Origin: Paraburkholderia youngii
GTDB lineage: Bacteria > Pseudomonadota > Gammaproteobacteria > Burkholderiales > Burkholderiaceae
Assembly (NCBI RefSeq): GCF_013366925.1
Contig: NZ_JAALDK010000001.1
Location: forward strand, 2,115,089 to 2,179,088
Reading direction: 5' to 3'
Length of the DNA stretch: 64,000 bases
Part shown: positions 44,036 to 52,911 of the stretch, piece after piece
How positions within the stretch are numbered: position 1 is the stretch's first letter
Layout of the letters: every line of letters begins with the position of its first letter
Translations under genes and position numbers: made by a program
Notes under the pieces: model-generated
Seen by the model: the letters and a program-made list of their open reading frames with translations, nothing else
Told to the model about the DNA's origin: nothing
The model's database searches: none

Positions 44036-46006
44036 ATGACAACTCCTCGATTTCGCCGTACCAGCTATCGCACTTCATTGCGTCTCGGCGTGATCGGCGC
44101 CGCTGTCGCGAGCCTCGTCACGCTCGCCTCGTGCGGCGAAGACAACCTGCCGGCCGCGTCCGCCGCGTCGAATGCCGCGCCGGTCGTCGCGCAAAAGCGG
44201 CCGAACATTCTCTACATCATGGCCGATGACCTCGGCTATTCCGACATCCACGCGTTCGGCGGCGAAATCAACACACCCAATCTCGATGCGCTGGTGCAAA
44301 GCGGCCGCATCCTGACGAATCACCACACGGGCACCGTCTGCGCGATCACGCGTTCGATGCTGATCTCGGGCACCGATCACCATCTGGTCGGCGAGGGCAC
44401 GATGGGCGTGCCGACCGACGAGCGCAAAGGACTGCCGGGATACGAAGGCTATCTGAACGATCGCGCGCTATCGGTTGCGCAGTTGCTGAAGGACGGCGGC
44501 TATCACACGTACATGGCCGGCAAGTGGCACATCGGCTCGGGCATCGTCGGCAGCGCGACGGGCAGCGGGCAGACGCCGGACCAATGGGGCTTCGAGCACA
44601 GCTACGCGCTGCTCGGCGGCGCCGCGTCCAATCACTTCGCGCACGAACTGGCCGGCTCGAAGAACTACACCGAAGACGGCAAGTACGTGCAGCCGGGCCA
44701 GCCTGGGCAACCGGGCGGCGCGGGCGGCAGCCCAGCCGTGTTCTACTCGACCGACTTCTACACGCAGCGGCTGATCTCCTATATCGATTCGAACAAGGGC
44801 GACGGCAAGCCGTTCTTCGCGTACGCAGCCTATACGTCACCACACTGGCCGCTGCAAGTGCCCGATCCTTATCTGCACAACTACGTCGGCAAATACGATG
44901 CCGGTTATGACGCGATCCGCGATGCACGGATCGCCCGGCAGAAAGCGCTCGGCATCATTCCACAGGACTTCGTGCCGTACGGCGGCGCATCGGAGACGCT
45001 GGCCGCGAGCCCGGCGACCGCGAACAACGGCACCACGAACGCGAAATACGTGAGCGCCGTACACAGCGCCGTGCAGGGCTACACCGACTACGGCCCCGGC
45101 TATGTGAACAAGAAGTGGGACAGCCTGTCGCCGGCCGAGAAGAAAGCGCAGGCACGCTACATGGAAATCTACGCGGGCATGGTCGAGAACCTCGATCACA
45201 ACATCGGCCTCTTGATCCAGCATCTGAAGGACATCGGCGAATACGACAACACGTTCATCGTGTTCCAGTCGGATAACGGCGCGGAGGGTTGGCCGATCGA
45301 TTCCGGCGCGGACCCGACCGCCACCGACACCGCGAACGCGGCCGATCCGACCTACTCGCAACTCGGCACCGACAACGGCAAGCAGAACGCGCAACGTCTG
45401 CAATACGGCTTGCGTTGGGCCGAAGTCAGCGCGACGCCGTTCCGCCTGACCAAGGGTTATTCGGGCGAAGGCGGCGTGTCGACACCGTTGATCGTGCATC
45501 TGCCGGGCCAGACTTCGCAAAAGCCGACGTTGCGTGAATTCACGCACGTGACGGACAACACCGCGACGTTCCTCGCGGTCGCGCAGATCGCGCCGCCGAC
45601 CACGCCCGCGCCCGCGCTGATCAACACGCTGACCGGCGTCGATCAGAACAAGGGCAAGGTGGTCTACAACAACCGCTATGTGTATCCGATCACCGGAAGA
45701 TCTCTGCTGCCGCAACTCGAAGATCAGAGCACGGCGCCCGTGCATAGTGCGTCGTTCGGCGACGAGGCCTACGGCCGCGGTTATCTGCGCAGCGCCGACG
45801 GCCGCTGGAAAGCTCTGTGGACCGAACCGCCGCTCGGCCCCGTCGACGGTCACTGGCAGCTGTACGACATGAGCGCCGATCGCGGCGAAACGCAGGACGT
45901 GTCCGCGCAGAACCCGTCGATCATCGATGGTCTCGTGCAGCAGTGGAACGACTATATGACGAGCGTCGGCGGTGTCGAGCCGTTGCGTCCGCGCGGCTAC
46001 TACTGA
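44036..46006 (+). CDS. Arylsulfatase-type lipoprotein with non-canonical CAITR active-site motif
   Basis: A 656-residue alkaline-phosphatase-superfamily sulfatase. Metal ligands are D64-D65 in YIMADDLGYSD. The formylglycine Cys is C102 in V-C-A-I-T-R (C102 to R106), followed by SMLISGTDHH; the usual CxPxR has Pro where this has Ile. Later motifs include MAGKWHIG, YTSPHWPLQVP and VFQSDNGAEG. The N-terminus has a lipobox (VTLASC, Cys33), so it is a periplasm- or surface-facing lipoprotein. The next gene encodes a formylglycine-generating enzyme, which supports sulfatase over phosphonate-hydrolase activity. Confidence 0.92.
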   Translation: MTTPRFRRTSYRTSLRLGVIGAAVASLVTLASCGEDNLPAASAASNAAPVVAQKRPNILYIMADDLGYSDIHAFGGEINTPNLDALVQSGRILTNHHTGTVCAITRSMLISGTDHHLVGEGTMGVPTDERKGLPGYEGYLNDRALSVAQLLKDGGYHTYMAGKWHIGSGIVGSATGSGQTPDQWGFEHSYALLGGAASNHFAHELAGSKNYTEDGKYVQPGQPGQPGGAGGSPAVFYSTDFYTQRLISYIDSNKGDGKPFFAYAAYTSPHWPLQVPDPYLHNYVGKYDAGYDAIRDARIARQKALGIIPQDFVPYGGASETLAASPATANNGTTNAKYVSAVHSAVQGYTDYGPGYVNKKWDSLSPAEKKAQARYMEIYAGMVENLDHNIGLLIQHLKDIGEYDNTFIVFQSDNGAEGWPIDSGADPTATDTANAADPTYSQLGTDNGKQNAQRLQYGLRWAEVSATPFRLTKGYSGEGGVSTPLIVHLPGQTSQKPTLREFTHVTDNTATFLAVAQIAPPTTPAPALINTLTGVDQNKGKVVYNNRYVYPITGRSLLPQLEDQSTAPVHSASFGDEAYGRGYLRSADGRWKALWTEPPLGPVDGHWQLYDMSADRGETQDVSAQNPSIIDGLVQQWNDYMTSVGGVEPLRPRGYY

Positions 46007-46013
46007 GCACACG

Positions 46014-47105
46014 ATGGCGCTTTCATTCAAGCTCAAAGGCGGCGTGGCGCTCTATGGCGCATACGCCGCGATCGCGGCGGCCGCATTCGCCGCCGCGTTT
46101 GCCGCGCCGTCCATCGGTGTGGCGAGCGCGGCGGTATTCGGCGGCGGCCTGTCCAGCGCATTCGACAGCCTCAACCGCTCGCGCCCGCTCGCCGCGCTCG
46201 GCTCCGAGCAGCAATGCGAGCGATACTCTGGGGTGCCTGCGCGCTGGCGCGACGACCCGCATGCCGGCATGGTGCATCTGCATGGTGGCGACTTCGTGTT
46301 CGGCAGCAAGCTCGGTTACGAAGACGAGCGCCCGGCCGGCAACGGCAAGACGCACGTTGCCGGCTTCTGGATCGACCAGACCGACGTCACGAATGCGCAG
46401 TTCGCCGCGTTCGTGCGCGCGACCGGCTACGTCAGCGATGCGGAGCGCCAGGGCGGTGCGGTCGTTTTTCACACGCCGACACGCGAGGAAATGAACGCGC
46501 GCGATCTCGCGTGGTGGAGTTGGGTCAAAGGGGCCGCGTGGAATCATCCGAGCGGCCCCGGCAGCAATCTCGACGGCCTCATGAATCAACCGGTGACGAT
46601 GGTCACGCAGGCCGATGCGCTCGCCTACGCACACTGGCTCGGCCGCGATCTGCCGACCGAAGCCGAATGGGAATACGCGGGCAAAGCCGGCCATGAAAGC
46701 GCGGATCTCGACACCGCGCCGCGCGACGCGAACGGCAAGCCGAGCGCGAACTACTGGCAAGGCGTGTTTCCGGTGCTCAACACCAGTGAGGATGGTCATG
46801 CCGGCCTGTCACCGGTCGGCTGCTATGCGGCGAACGACTTCAGGCTTTACGACATGATCGGCAATGCGTGGGAATGGACCAAGGACGTGTACAGCGGTCC
46901 GCACCAATCGCATACGAACGGCGATACCGCGGCCGTGGCGCCGCTCAGTCGCCGACACGATACGCCGATGGTCATCAAGGGCGGCTCGTTCCTGTGCTCG
47001 CGCGACTATTGCGTCAGGTATCGCGCGGCGTCGCGCGAGCAGCAGGAAGCCGATTTGCCGGCTTCGCATATCGGCTTTCGCACGGTGTCGAGGGATCGGT
47101 CATGA
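46014..47105 (+). CDS. Formylglycine-generating enzyme (SUMF1 family), membrane-anchored
   Basis: The 363 residues consist of an N-terminal hydrophobic anchor (GAYAAIAAAAFAAAFAAPSIGVASAAVFGGG) and an FGE-sulfatase domain (about 80-360). Domain landmarks are HLHGGDFVFGS, PTEAEWEYA, LYDMIGNAWEWTKDVY and GGSFLCSRDYCVRYRAASR. C328 and C333 match the two copper-binding active-site cysteines of aerobic FGE. It oxidises the sulfatase Cys to formylglycine. It starts seven bases after the sulfatase stop and overlaps the next gene by ATGA. The anchor suggests it acts on the sulfatase at or across the membrane. Confidence 0.93.
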   Translation: MALSFKLKGGVALYGAYAAIAAAAFAAAFAAPSIGVASAAVFGGGLSSAFDSLNRSRPLAALGSEQQCERYSGVPARWRDDPHAGMVHLHGGDFVFGSKLGYEDERPAGNGKTHVAGFWIDQTDVTNAQFAAFVRATGYVSDAERQGGAVVFHTPTREEMNARDLAWWSWVKGAAWNHPSGPGSNLDGLMNQPVTMVTQADALAYAHWLGRDLPTEAEWEYAGKAGHESADLDTAPRDANGKPSANYWQGVFPVLNTSEDGHAGLSPVGCYAANDFRLYDMIGNAWEWTKDVYSGPHQSHTNGDTAAVAPLSRRHDTPMVIKGGSFLCSRDYCVRYRAASREQQEADLPASHIGFRTVSRDRS

Positions 47106-47896
47106 AGCGATATGCGATTGCCGCGCTTGCGTTCGCGGTGTTGACTGCCTGGCTGCCCGAACCCGCGTACGCCGCCGCGCAGACCATCAAAGTCGGGGTG
47201 AGTTCGGGGGCGCAAGCGGAAATCATGAACGAAGTGCGCCGCGTCGCCGCGACCGAGGGCCTCGCGCTCGACATCGTGGTGTTCGATCAGCCGTCGCGGA
47301 TCGACGCGGCGCTCGTCGCGAAACAGATCGACGTCGCGAGCTTCGAAGACGAGCCCGCGCTCGACGCGCAGCGCAAACAGCATGGCTATGCACTGACGAG
47401 CGTGGCCACGACCGTCACGTTTCCGGTCGCGCTCTACTCGCGCAAGCTGACGAATCTCGTGCAATTGCAGCGCCGCGCGACGATTGCGATACCCGACGAC
47501 CCCGCCGGCACCGCACGCGCGCTGATCCTTCTGCAAAACGAAACGCTGCTGACGTTCCGCGACAGCGCGGGCCTGCACGCGACGCTCGCCGACATCACGA
47601 GCAACCGCCTCCATCTGAAGATTCGCCAGGTGCCGCGCGCGCGCCTGTACGACTCGTTGGACAGCGTCGCGTTCGCCGTGATCGACAGCGACACGGCGGC
47701 GCGCTCAGGTCTTCGCCCCGCTCGCGACGGCCTCAGTCTCGAAGACGCGCGCTCGCCGTATGCAAACGTGCTGACCGTGCGCGACAGCGATCGCCAGCAC
47801 CCATGGGTCGCGCAACTGGTCGCCGCCTATCATTCGAACGACGTCGCGCATTTCATCCTCACGCGTTATCAGGACTCGGTGCGTCGGCCGTGGTGA
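47102..47896 (+). CDS. NlpA/MetQ-like periplasmic substrate-binding protein
   Basis: The 264 residues have a signal peptide ending AYAA, then QTIKVGVSSGAQAEIMNEVRRVAATEGLALDIVVFDQPSRIDAALVAKQIDVASFEDEPALDAQ, the opening of the NlpA lipoprotein family. ATIAIPDDPAGTARALILLQN is the conserved second block. It lacks a lipobox Cys. MetQ proteins feed D/L-methionine to MetNI, but no ABC genes are here, so it may bind a sulfur compound released by the sulfatase or sense it (inference). It overlaps the genes on both sides (ATGA, GTGA). Confidence 0.85.
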   Translation: MKRYAIAALAFAVLTAWLPEPAYAAAQTIKVGVSSGAQAEIMNEVRRVAATEGLALDIVVFDQPSRIDAALVAKQIDVASFEDEPALDAQRKQHGYALTSVATTVTFPVALYSRKLTNLVQLQRRATIAIPDDPAGTARALILLQNETLLTFRDSAGLHATLADITSNRLHLKIRQVPRARLYDSLDSVAFAVIDSDTAARSGLRPARDGLSLEDARSPYANVLTVRDSDRQHPWVAQLVAAYHSNDVAHFILTRYQDSVRRPW

Positions 47897-48843
47897 ACAC
47901 GTTTTCGTTTTCCTGCTCCGCGTGCGGTCGATGCTGCAACAGTCCACCGTCGATGACGCTGGCGGAGTTGTTTCGCCATCCCGACCGGTTTATCGGCTGC
48001 ATTGCGATTGGACGCGTGGCGCGCAGGCGGCCCGGCGAACGGCTGCGCGTCGGCCGGCATGAAGCCGTGCTCGACGAAGCCGACTGCGCGGCGTTCGAAG
48101 TGCTCGCCGATACGCTGCTGTATCGCGCGGGCGATACCTTCAGCATCGTCGCGCAGGGCTTCGACTATCCGTCGCTCGCGCGCTGCCCTGCTCTCGCGGA
48201 CGACGGACGCTGCGCGATTCATCTGCAAGGCAAGCCGCTGACCTGCGAAGTGGTGCCGCTCGACCCGCTAGTGCCGGACAGCCTGCAACATCTGGTGCTG
48301 GCCGAACGCGGCTCCAGCGCCATCTATGTCGGCAGCGCATGCATACAGGAAGGCAAACGCGACGATGCGGCGTTGCTGGTCGACGAAGGCCGCATTGCCG
48401 ATCCGCACGCTAAAGATGCGCTCGCGCGGCGGCGTCGTGCGTTAGAACAGGAGCGCGCAATCTGGACGCAAGCCGTATTCGAAGCGTTGCGCTCCGACCT
48501 GTTCGATTCACCCGCCGCGCTGGCACGCATCCCCGCGGGCGGTTTTCTGACGATCTCGCTCGTGCCGGCACTGCTAAGCGTCGCGGCGGCATCGTCGCGC
48601 TGCCGCGAACTGTGCATCGACTACATCGACAGCCAGTTGGCGTTGATCGAACGCAGCATCGTGCAAGCGCTCACACGACGCCGGCTCGACGATCGTCCGG
48701 TCACGCAGCAACTGCGCGGCTTTGCCAATGCGTATCGACATGCGAAAGCGCGCCTCGTCGATGCGGCCGCCATCGAGCAACACAATGGCACGCAGGCTTT
48801 GCGCCCCGACATCGAAGCGTATCTGAGCGGCGCCGTTCACTGA
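47893..48843 (+). CDS. YkgJ-family cysteine-cluster protein
   Basis: A 316-residue cytosolic protein. The YkgJ signature CSACGRCCNSPPSMTLAEL lies within the first 25 residues, followed by a further Cys pair ARCPALADDGRCAIH and a PLTCEVVPLDP block. These cysteines probably bind zinc or an iron-sulfur cluster. The C-terminal half is helical with no known motif. The GTG start overlaps the NlpA-like stop. Function unknown; membership in the sulfatase operon suggests a role in sulfur-ester metabolism or enzyme maturation. Confidence 0.86.
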   Translation: MNTFSFSCSACGRCCNSPPSMTLAELFRHPDRFIGCIAIGRVARRRPGERLRVGRHEAVLDEADCAAFEVLADTLLYRAGDTFSIVAQGFDYPSLARCPALADDGRCAIHLQGKPLTCEVVPLDPLVPDSLQHLVLAERGSSAIYVGSACIQEGKRDDAALLVDEGRIADPHAKDALARRRRALEQERAIWTQAVFEALRSDLFDSPAALARIPAGGFLTISLVPALLSVAAASSRCRELCIDYIDSQLALIERSIVQALTRRRLDDRPVTQQLRGFANAYRHAKARLVDAAAIEQHNGTQALRPDIEAYLSGAVH

Positions 48844-48877
48844 TCCGTCGGCGCATCGACACTTTCTATTCAGCTAT

Positions 48878-50152
48878 TCAAAGCTGCGTGTCCAGCAGCC
48901 GTACGAACTTTTCGACGACCTTCTCGGTAAACGAACGTCGCGTCCATGCTTCGAGCGTGATGCGCTTCGACTTCGCGATGTCGTCGTTGAACGCGGCGGT
49001 CTGCTGTCTGGCGAAAGCGCGGTCGTAGATATTCAGGTTTGCTTCGTCGTTCAGCTTGAACGAGCGGTTATCGAAGTTCGTCGAGCCGACCGACACCAGG
49101 TACTCGTCGACCACCAGCAACTTGCAATGGAACATGGTCGGCTGGTACTCGTAGATCTCGACGCCCGCTTTCAATAGATCGCCCCAGCATGCCCGCGACG
49201 CTTCTCGCACCGTGTGCGTATCGATGCGTTTGCCCGGCGTGACGATCTGTACTTTGACGCCGCGTTTCGCGGCTTCAACGATCGCGTTGATGGTGAGCTT
49301 GTCGGGCACGAAATACGCGCTCGCAAGCTGCAAACTGCGCGTCGCGGCAGTGATGGCCATCAGATACATCAGTTGCATGTCGTCGCTGCCGCCCGACGGC
49401 GAACTGCTGAACATATTCGCAAAACCCTCGCCCTCTCCTTTCGGCTCGGCGTCGATGTGCGGGAAATACCTGGGACCGTGCAAGACGTTGCCGGTCGCCT
49501 TGATCCAGTTATCCATGAAGACGGCCTGCATATGGGCGACCGCCGGACCGGTCAAGCGGAAATGCGTATCGCGCCAATGCTTTTCGTCCTGCGCATGGCC
49601 GGTCCACTCCGGTGCAATGCCGACCCCGCCCGTAAAACCGATCCGGCCGTCGATCACCAATAGTTTCCGGTGCGTACGATCGTTCATGCGACCGAGTCCG
49701 GTCCAATGCGGTTTGTGAAACTTGACCACTTCGGCGCCGGCCTCGCGCAGCAGTTGCAGATAGCGCCGATCCATTTTCGAACAACCGACCCAATCGAGCA
49801 GGACATGCACGGCGATGCCTTCACGCGCCTTATCGGCAAGCGCACGCGCAATCTGCTCGCCGATCTCGCCAGACCAGTAAATGAACGTTTCAAATGTGAT
49901 GGTTTCGCGCGCCGACCGAATGCCTTCGAGCATCGACGGAAAGATCTGGTCGCCGTTGAGCAGCATCTCGAAGCGATTACCCGGCACCACGGGCGGACCG
50001 AGCAATAGACCCATCGAGCGGAGGAATTGCGGATCTTCGCTCTTATAGAGCCGCTCGATCTTATGTTCTATTTTCTTCTCGCCGCTCGACAGATTGGCGA
50101 TCACGAGAACGATCACCAGCGTGACGAACGCGGTAATAGCAATGGTCAGCAT
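48878..50152 (-). CDS. Cardiolipin synthase / phospholipase D-type phosphatidyltransferase
   Basis: A 424-residue membrane-associated enzyme. The N-terminal helix is LTIAITAFVTLVIVLVIANL, and two HKD motifs are present: H161-x-K163-x4-D168 (HRKLLVID) and H342-x-K344-x4-D349 (HCKLLVVD). FTGGVGIAPEW and VGSTNFDNRS follow each motif as expected for cardiolipin synthases. It joins phosphatidyl groups to phosphatidylglycerol or a similar acceptor. The ATG at 50152 begins the membrane helix with gagg upstream; a start ten codons earlier is less likely. Confidence 0.9.
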   Translation of the reverse strand: MLTIAITAFVTLVIVLVIANLSSGEKKIEHKIERLYKSEDPQFLRSMGLLLGPPVVPGNRFEMLLNGDQIFPSMLEGIRSARETITFETFIYWSGEIGEQIARALADKAREGIAVHVLLDWVGCSKMDRRYLQLLREAGAEVVKFHKPHWTGLGRMNDRTHRKLLVIDGRIGFTGGVGIAPEWTGHAQDEKHWRDTHFRLTGPAVAHMQAVFMDNWIKATGNVLHGPRYFPHIDAEPKGEGEGFANMFSSSPSGGSDDMQLMYLMAITAATRSLQLASAYFVPDKLTINAIVEAAKRGVKVQIVTPGKRIDTHTVREASRACWGDLLKAGVEIYEYQPTMFHCKLLVVDEYLVSVGSTNFDNRSFKLNDEANLNIYDRAFARQQTAAFNDDIAKSKRITLEAWTRRSFTEKVVEKFVRLLDTQL

Positions 50153-50303
50153 GCATGGCCTCGATGGCAGGCGGCGGGACACGGCATGCGCATCCCTCGT
50201 CCGACGGGAAAGAGCCGGACTCGTGCCCGGCTCTCACGATCCTCAGGTCATGCACGGCGCGTGCCCGCATCGGGACCGCGCCTTGCTTTCCGGTTCCAAC
50301 GCG

Positions 50304-50810
50304 TTATCTGACCAAAGCAAATGCCTCGCGTCTGGCTATTTCGCCCGCGCCGAATACGCCGATGACCGTATAGTCCGAAGCCACGCATTCGAACGTCGAT
50401 GCCCGAAACGTAATGACGAAATGCCGCCGCGCCGGTGACTCGGCAGCAATCGCGATCGGATCAGTCGTCACGGCGGCAATCTCCGCGCACAACGACGAAT
50501 TGACGATTTCATGCACCGCGTAGCCAGTGAGACCTTGCGCCGCGAGCGGATGAATGGCGAGAGCGTCATCGCCCGGCGGCCCGAGACGATGAAACACGGC
50601 GTCGGCGAACAATACCGCGCAAAAAGGATCGTCGTCGGGATCGAATGGCCCGAACCGTTCAAAGTCCGACTCCGCGATCGGATAAGTGAGGATTACACGG
50701 CGATCGCTGGCAACGATGAATGGTTCGGCGGCATCGGCTGCCGGATGAGGAACGGAGTCCAGCAGGAAGACCTGATCTTCCTGCCGGGATGCATCGAACG
50801 TGCTAACCAT
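50304..50810 (-). CDS. Hypothetical acidic protein
   Basis: A 168-residue soluble, acidic protein with no signal peptide, membrane helix or motif I recognise. It contains FDPDDDPFCAVLFADAVFHRLG and a strand-rich C-terminus (FVITFRASTFECVASDYTVIGVFGAGE). It lies 22 bases downstream of the H-NS-like gene on the same strand, so it may be co-transcribed. The length and unbroken frame support a real gene. Confidence 0.62.
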   Translation of the reverse strand: MVSTFDASRQEDQVFLLDSVPHPAADAAEPFIVASDRRVILTYPIAESDFERFGPFDPDDDPFCAVLFADAVFHRLGPPGDDALAIHPLAAQGLTGYAVHEIVNSSLCAEIAAVTTDPIAIAAESPARRHFVITFRASTFECVASDYTVIGVFGAGEIARREAFALVR

Positions 50811-50832
50811 CTACTTCACGGCTCCGCGGCTA

Positions 50833-51684
50833 TTACGCGCCTGCTTGCGTCTCGGGCGTTTGCGGAGCCGCCGCGACGGGGGCGGCCGTGCTCTTTGCAG
50901 CAGCCTTGCGGGCCGGTGCTTTTCTTGCCATCTTCACAGCGCTTTTGCGGCCAGCGGTTTTCTTCACCGCGGCTTTCCGGCTTGCCGGCGTTGCCTTTCC
51001 GGCTGCGGTCTTTTTCACGGCCGTCTTGCGCGTTGCTTTTTTCGCCACTGCTTTTTTCGCCGTGGTCTTCTTGCCTACCGCGCTTGCGGTCGCTTTCGCC
51101 TGGCCGCTCTTTGCCGCCGTTTTCACCGCTTTCGGAGCGGCAGCCGCGCTCGTGCCATCGATCAGGAATTTGCTGCGATCCTTAACGGAAGCAAGCCATG
51201 CCGGCGCCGGACCGCGTCCGCTCCACGTCGCGCCGGTTTTCGGATCCAGGTACTTCGGCGGCTGGGCGCCTTTCGGCTGACCTTTGCCGCGCTTAGCGGC
51301 GGGAGTAGCCGCGGCTTTGCTTGCGCTCGCAGCGTCGATCAGGAACACCGTGCGGTCCTTCGCGCCGGCGATCCAGCCAGGCGCGCGGCCGTGACCCGTC
51401 CAGGTCGCGCCGGTTTTATGGTCGCGGTACTTCGCCGGCGTTGCCGACCTGGCGGCTTTGCTCACGCCAGCAGGTCTTCCCCGGCCCGTACCCGTATTGC
51501 CATTCAGACCTCGCGCGGAGCGTCGTGCCTTTGCCTGTGCTTCGATATCGGCAGTCGTCAGACCGTGCTTGAGCATCAACTCGCGAATCTGATCGACCGC
51601 GGCCTGTGCTTTTCTGGCAATGAGAACGTCAGCTTGCGCCTGGAGCTTCTTAAGCTTTGCTTGGATTTGCTCTAACGAAGGCAT
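50833..51684 (-). CDS. H-NS family protein with two DNA-binding domains and histone-H1-like tail
   Basis: The 283 residues have an N-terminal oligomerisation helix (QIQAKLKKLQAQADVLIARK, about 5-50) followed by two H-NS C-terminal DNA-binding domains. These are YRDHKTGATWTGHGRAPGWI (86-105) and YLDPKTGATWSGRGPAPAWL (145-164), where T-W-x-G-x-G-x-x-P is the minor-groove loop. The last ~100 residues are Ala/Lys/Thr repeats (AVKKTA, AVAKKATRK) like bacterial histone-H1 analogues. A GRGRP AT-hook-like element is at 67-71. Usual H-NS proteins in this group have one domain and about 100 residues, so this is a composite nucleoid protein that could silence acquired DNA. Confidence 0.92.
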   Translation of the reverse strand: MPSLEQIQAKLKKLQAQADVLIARKAQAAVDQIRELMLKHGLTTADIEAQAKARRSARGLNGNTGTGRGRPAGVSKAARSATPAKYRDHKTGATWTGHGRAPGWIAGAKDRTVFLIDAASASKAAATPAAKRGKGQPKGAQPPKYLDPKTGATWSGRGPAPAWLASVKDRSKFLIDGTSAAAAPKAVKTAAKSGQAKATASAVGKKTTAKKAVAKKATRKTAVKKTAAGKATPASRKAAVKKTAGRKSAVKMARKAPARKAAAKSTAAPVAAAPQTPETQAGA

Positions 51685-51892
51685 TTGATTGCTCCTTATG
51701 TGGTAATCGTCGAACTATGCCATGAATGACGGAAGAAAGGCAGTCTATTGACCTATCCTGAGCTTCAATACATCGATACCAGCGCCGATGCAGCCTTCAA
51801 ATAACAAAGCTTTCAGGTTTTCTAGCGGGTCATCGAAGATTTCTTCCTTTTCCTTCCCTCGTGATTCTTCTTTTTCGTTTCGGTTCCACCAC

Positions 51893-52231
51893 TCAGATCG
51901 GTGTAAAAACGACGACCTGGCGATCGGCAATGTACCTCACACTCCGTATAAAGCGGTAGTGTTGACCGTCCGCCGTTATCCGGTTCAGGCCCACGCGGGT
52001 CAGTAGCAGCATTTCATCTGCCTGGGAAGCATCGACGACACCGGAATCCGTTAAATCCTCCAATGCACCGGATGGATTTCCGACATAAACGCTGCGCGCC
52101 TGCTTGCCGATCCGCATGACGACCACGCTTTTTCCCTCGTCGAGCGCCAATTCGAGAAAGCTCGCGAGCGTACGCAACGACTCCGGTGTGCAAGTCCTGG
52201 TCTGATAGATCGCTGCATTCGATGGCGTCAT
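51893..52231 (-). CDS. Hypothetical protein
   Basis: A 112-residue soluble protein with alternating strands and helices (TLASFLELALDEGKSVVVMRIGKQARSVYVGNPSGALEDL; LLLTRVGLNRITADGQHYRFIRSVRYIADRQVVVFTPI). No family recognised. It sits upstream of the H-NS-like gene on the same strand, with a 208-base gap that contains a poorly supported 61-codon frame (51745-51930). Confidence 0.6.
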   Translation of the reverse strand: MTPSNAAIYQTRTCTPESLRTLASFLELALDEGKSVVVMRIGKQARSVYVGNPSGALEDLTDSGVVDASQADEMLLLTRVGLNRITADGQHYRFIRSVRYIADRQVVVFTPI

Positions 52232-52638
52232 TTGTGTTTTCCCGTCATCGGCATCGACGGCAAAAGCGCGCCGTCATGCTTTCTGGCTTTAGTCGCTTCT
52301 ACTATAGCCCGGCATTTGAATATTCAAAGGAGAGTAGCCCACTTTTTATTTGAAAACGGTCTTTTTTTGGCGAACCGCTATAGCGAACCGATTCAAGCGT
52401 GTGCGAAACATCAGTGACGATGCCTGCAAAGCCCCCGGCTCCGGTAACTTGCCGTTACCGATCTTGCAGCACCTGTTGCTCCTGCTCTGCGCAGGTCCAT
52501 TTACACTTGGTATCCGTGCCCAGCGGCGGATGCCGAGCCAATAGAGAGTCCTTTGTCAGCCGCCAGCCTCGCGGCGGCTATTGAAAAAGACGCCGGGCCA
52601 CCCTAACTTCGATCCACTCAAACACGATGGTACTTACA
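52232..52638. other. Intergenic region, about 400 bases
   Basis: No supported gene. It contains a GC-rich inverted repeat near 52558-52582 (agccgcc / ggcggct) without a T tract, and the divergent promoters for the hypothetical gene on the left and the small exported protein on the right. Confidence 0.35.
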
Positions 52639-52890
52639 ATGAAAGCTGACTTTATTCGGACCGCCCTCGGGGCACTGGCAGTCTCGTTGGTAATGGCAAG
52701 CACCGCGAACGCGGCCGGTTGCCTGAAAGGAGCGGTAGTGGGCGGCGTCGCCGGACACTATGCGGGACATCATGCGGTGGTCGGCGCGGTCGGCGGCTGT
52801 ATCGTCGGACGGCATGTGGCCAAAAAGCACGCCGAAGAACAGCAGGCAGCGACTCAGGCCGCGCCACATCAGCAAGCCAAAATGCAGTAA
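52639..52890 (+). CDS. Small exported glycine-zipper-like protein
   Basis: The 83 residues begin with a signal peptide ending STANAAG. The mature part has a Gly/His-rich amphipathic stretch, GAVVGGVAGHYAGHHAVVGAVGGCIVG, resembling glycine-zipper membrane-inserting segments. The tail is Gln/Ala/His-rich. The ATG at 52639 starts the signal; a GTG or ATG a few codons earlier is possible. Function unknown. Confidence 0.65.
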   Translation: MKADFIRTALGALAVSLVMASTANAAGCLKGAVVGGVAGHYAGHHAVVGAVGGCIVGRHVAKKHAEEQQAATQAAPHQQAKMQ

Positions 52891-52911
52891 CTGGCGCCCC
52901 GCTCCATTCAC

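Noticed and set aside
51745..51930. 61-codon minus-strand frame upstream of the H-NS-like gene
   Set aside because: It overlaps the hypothetical gene at 51893..52231, is low-complexity (Glu/Lys-rich) and lacks a ribosome-binding site.
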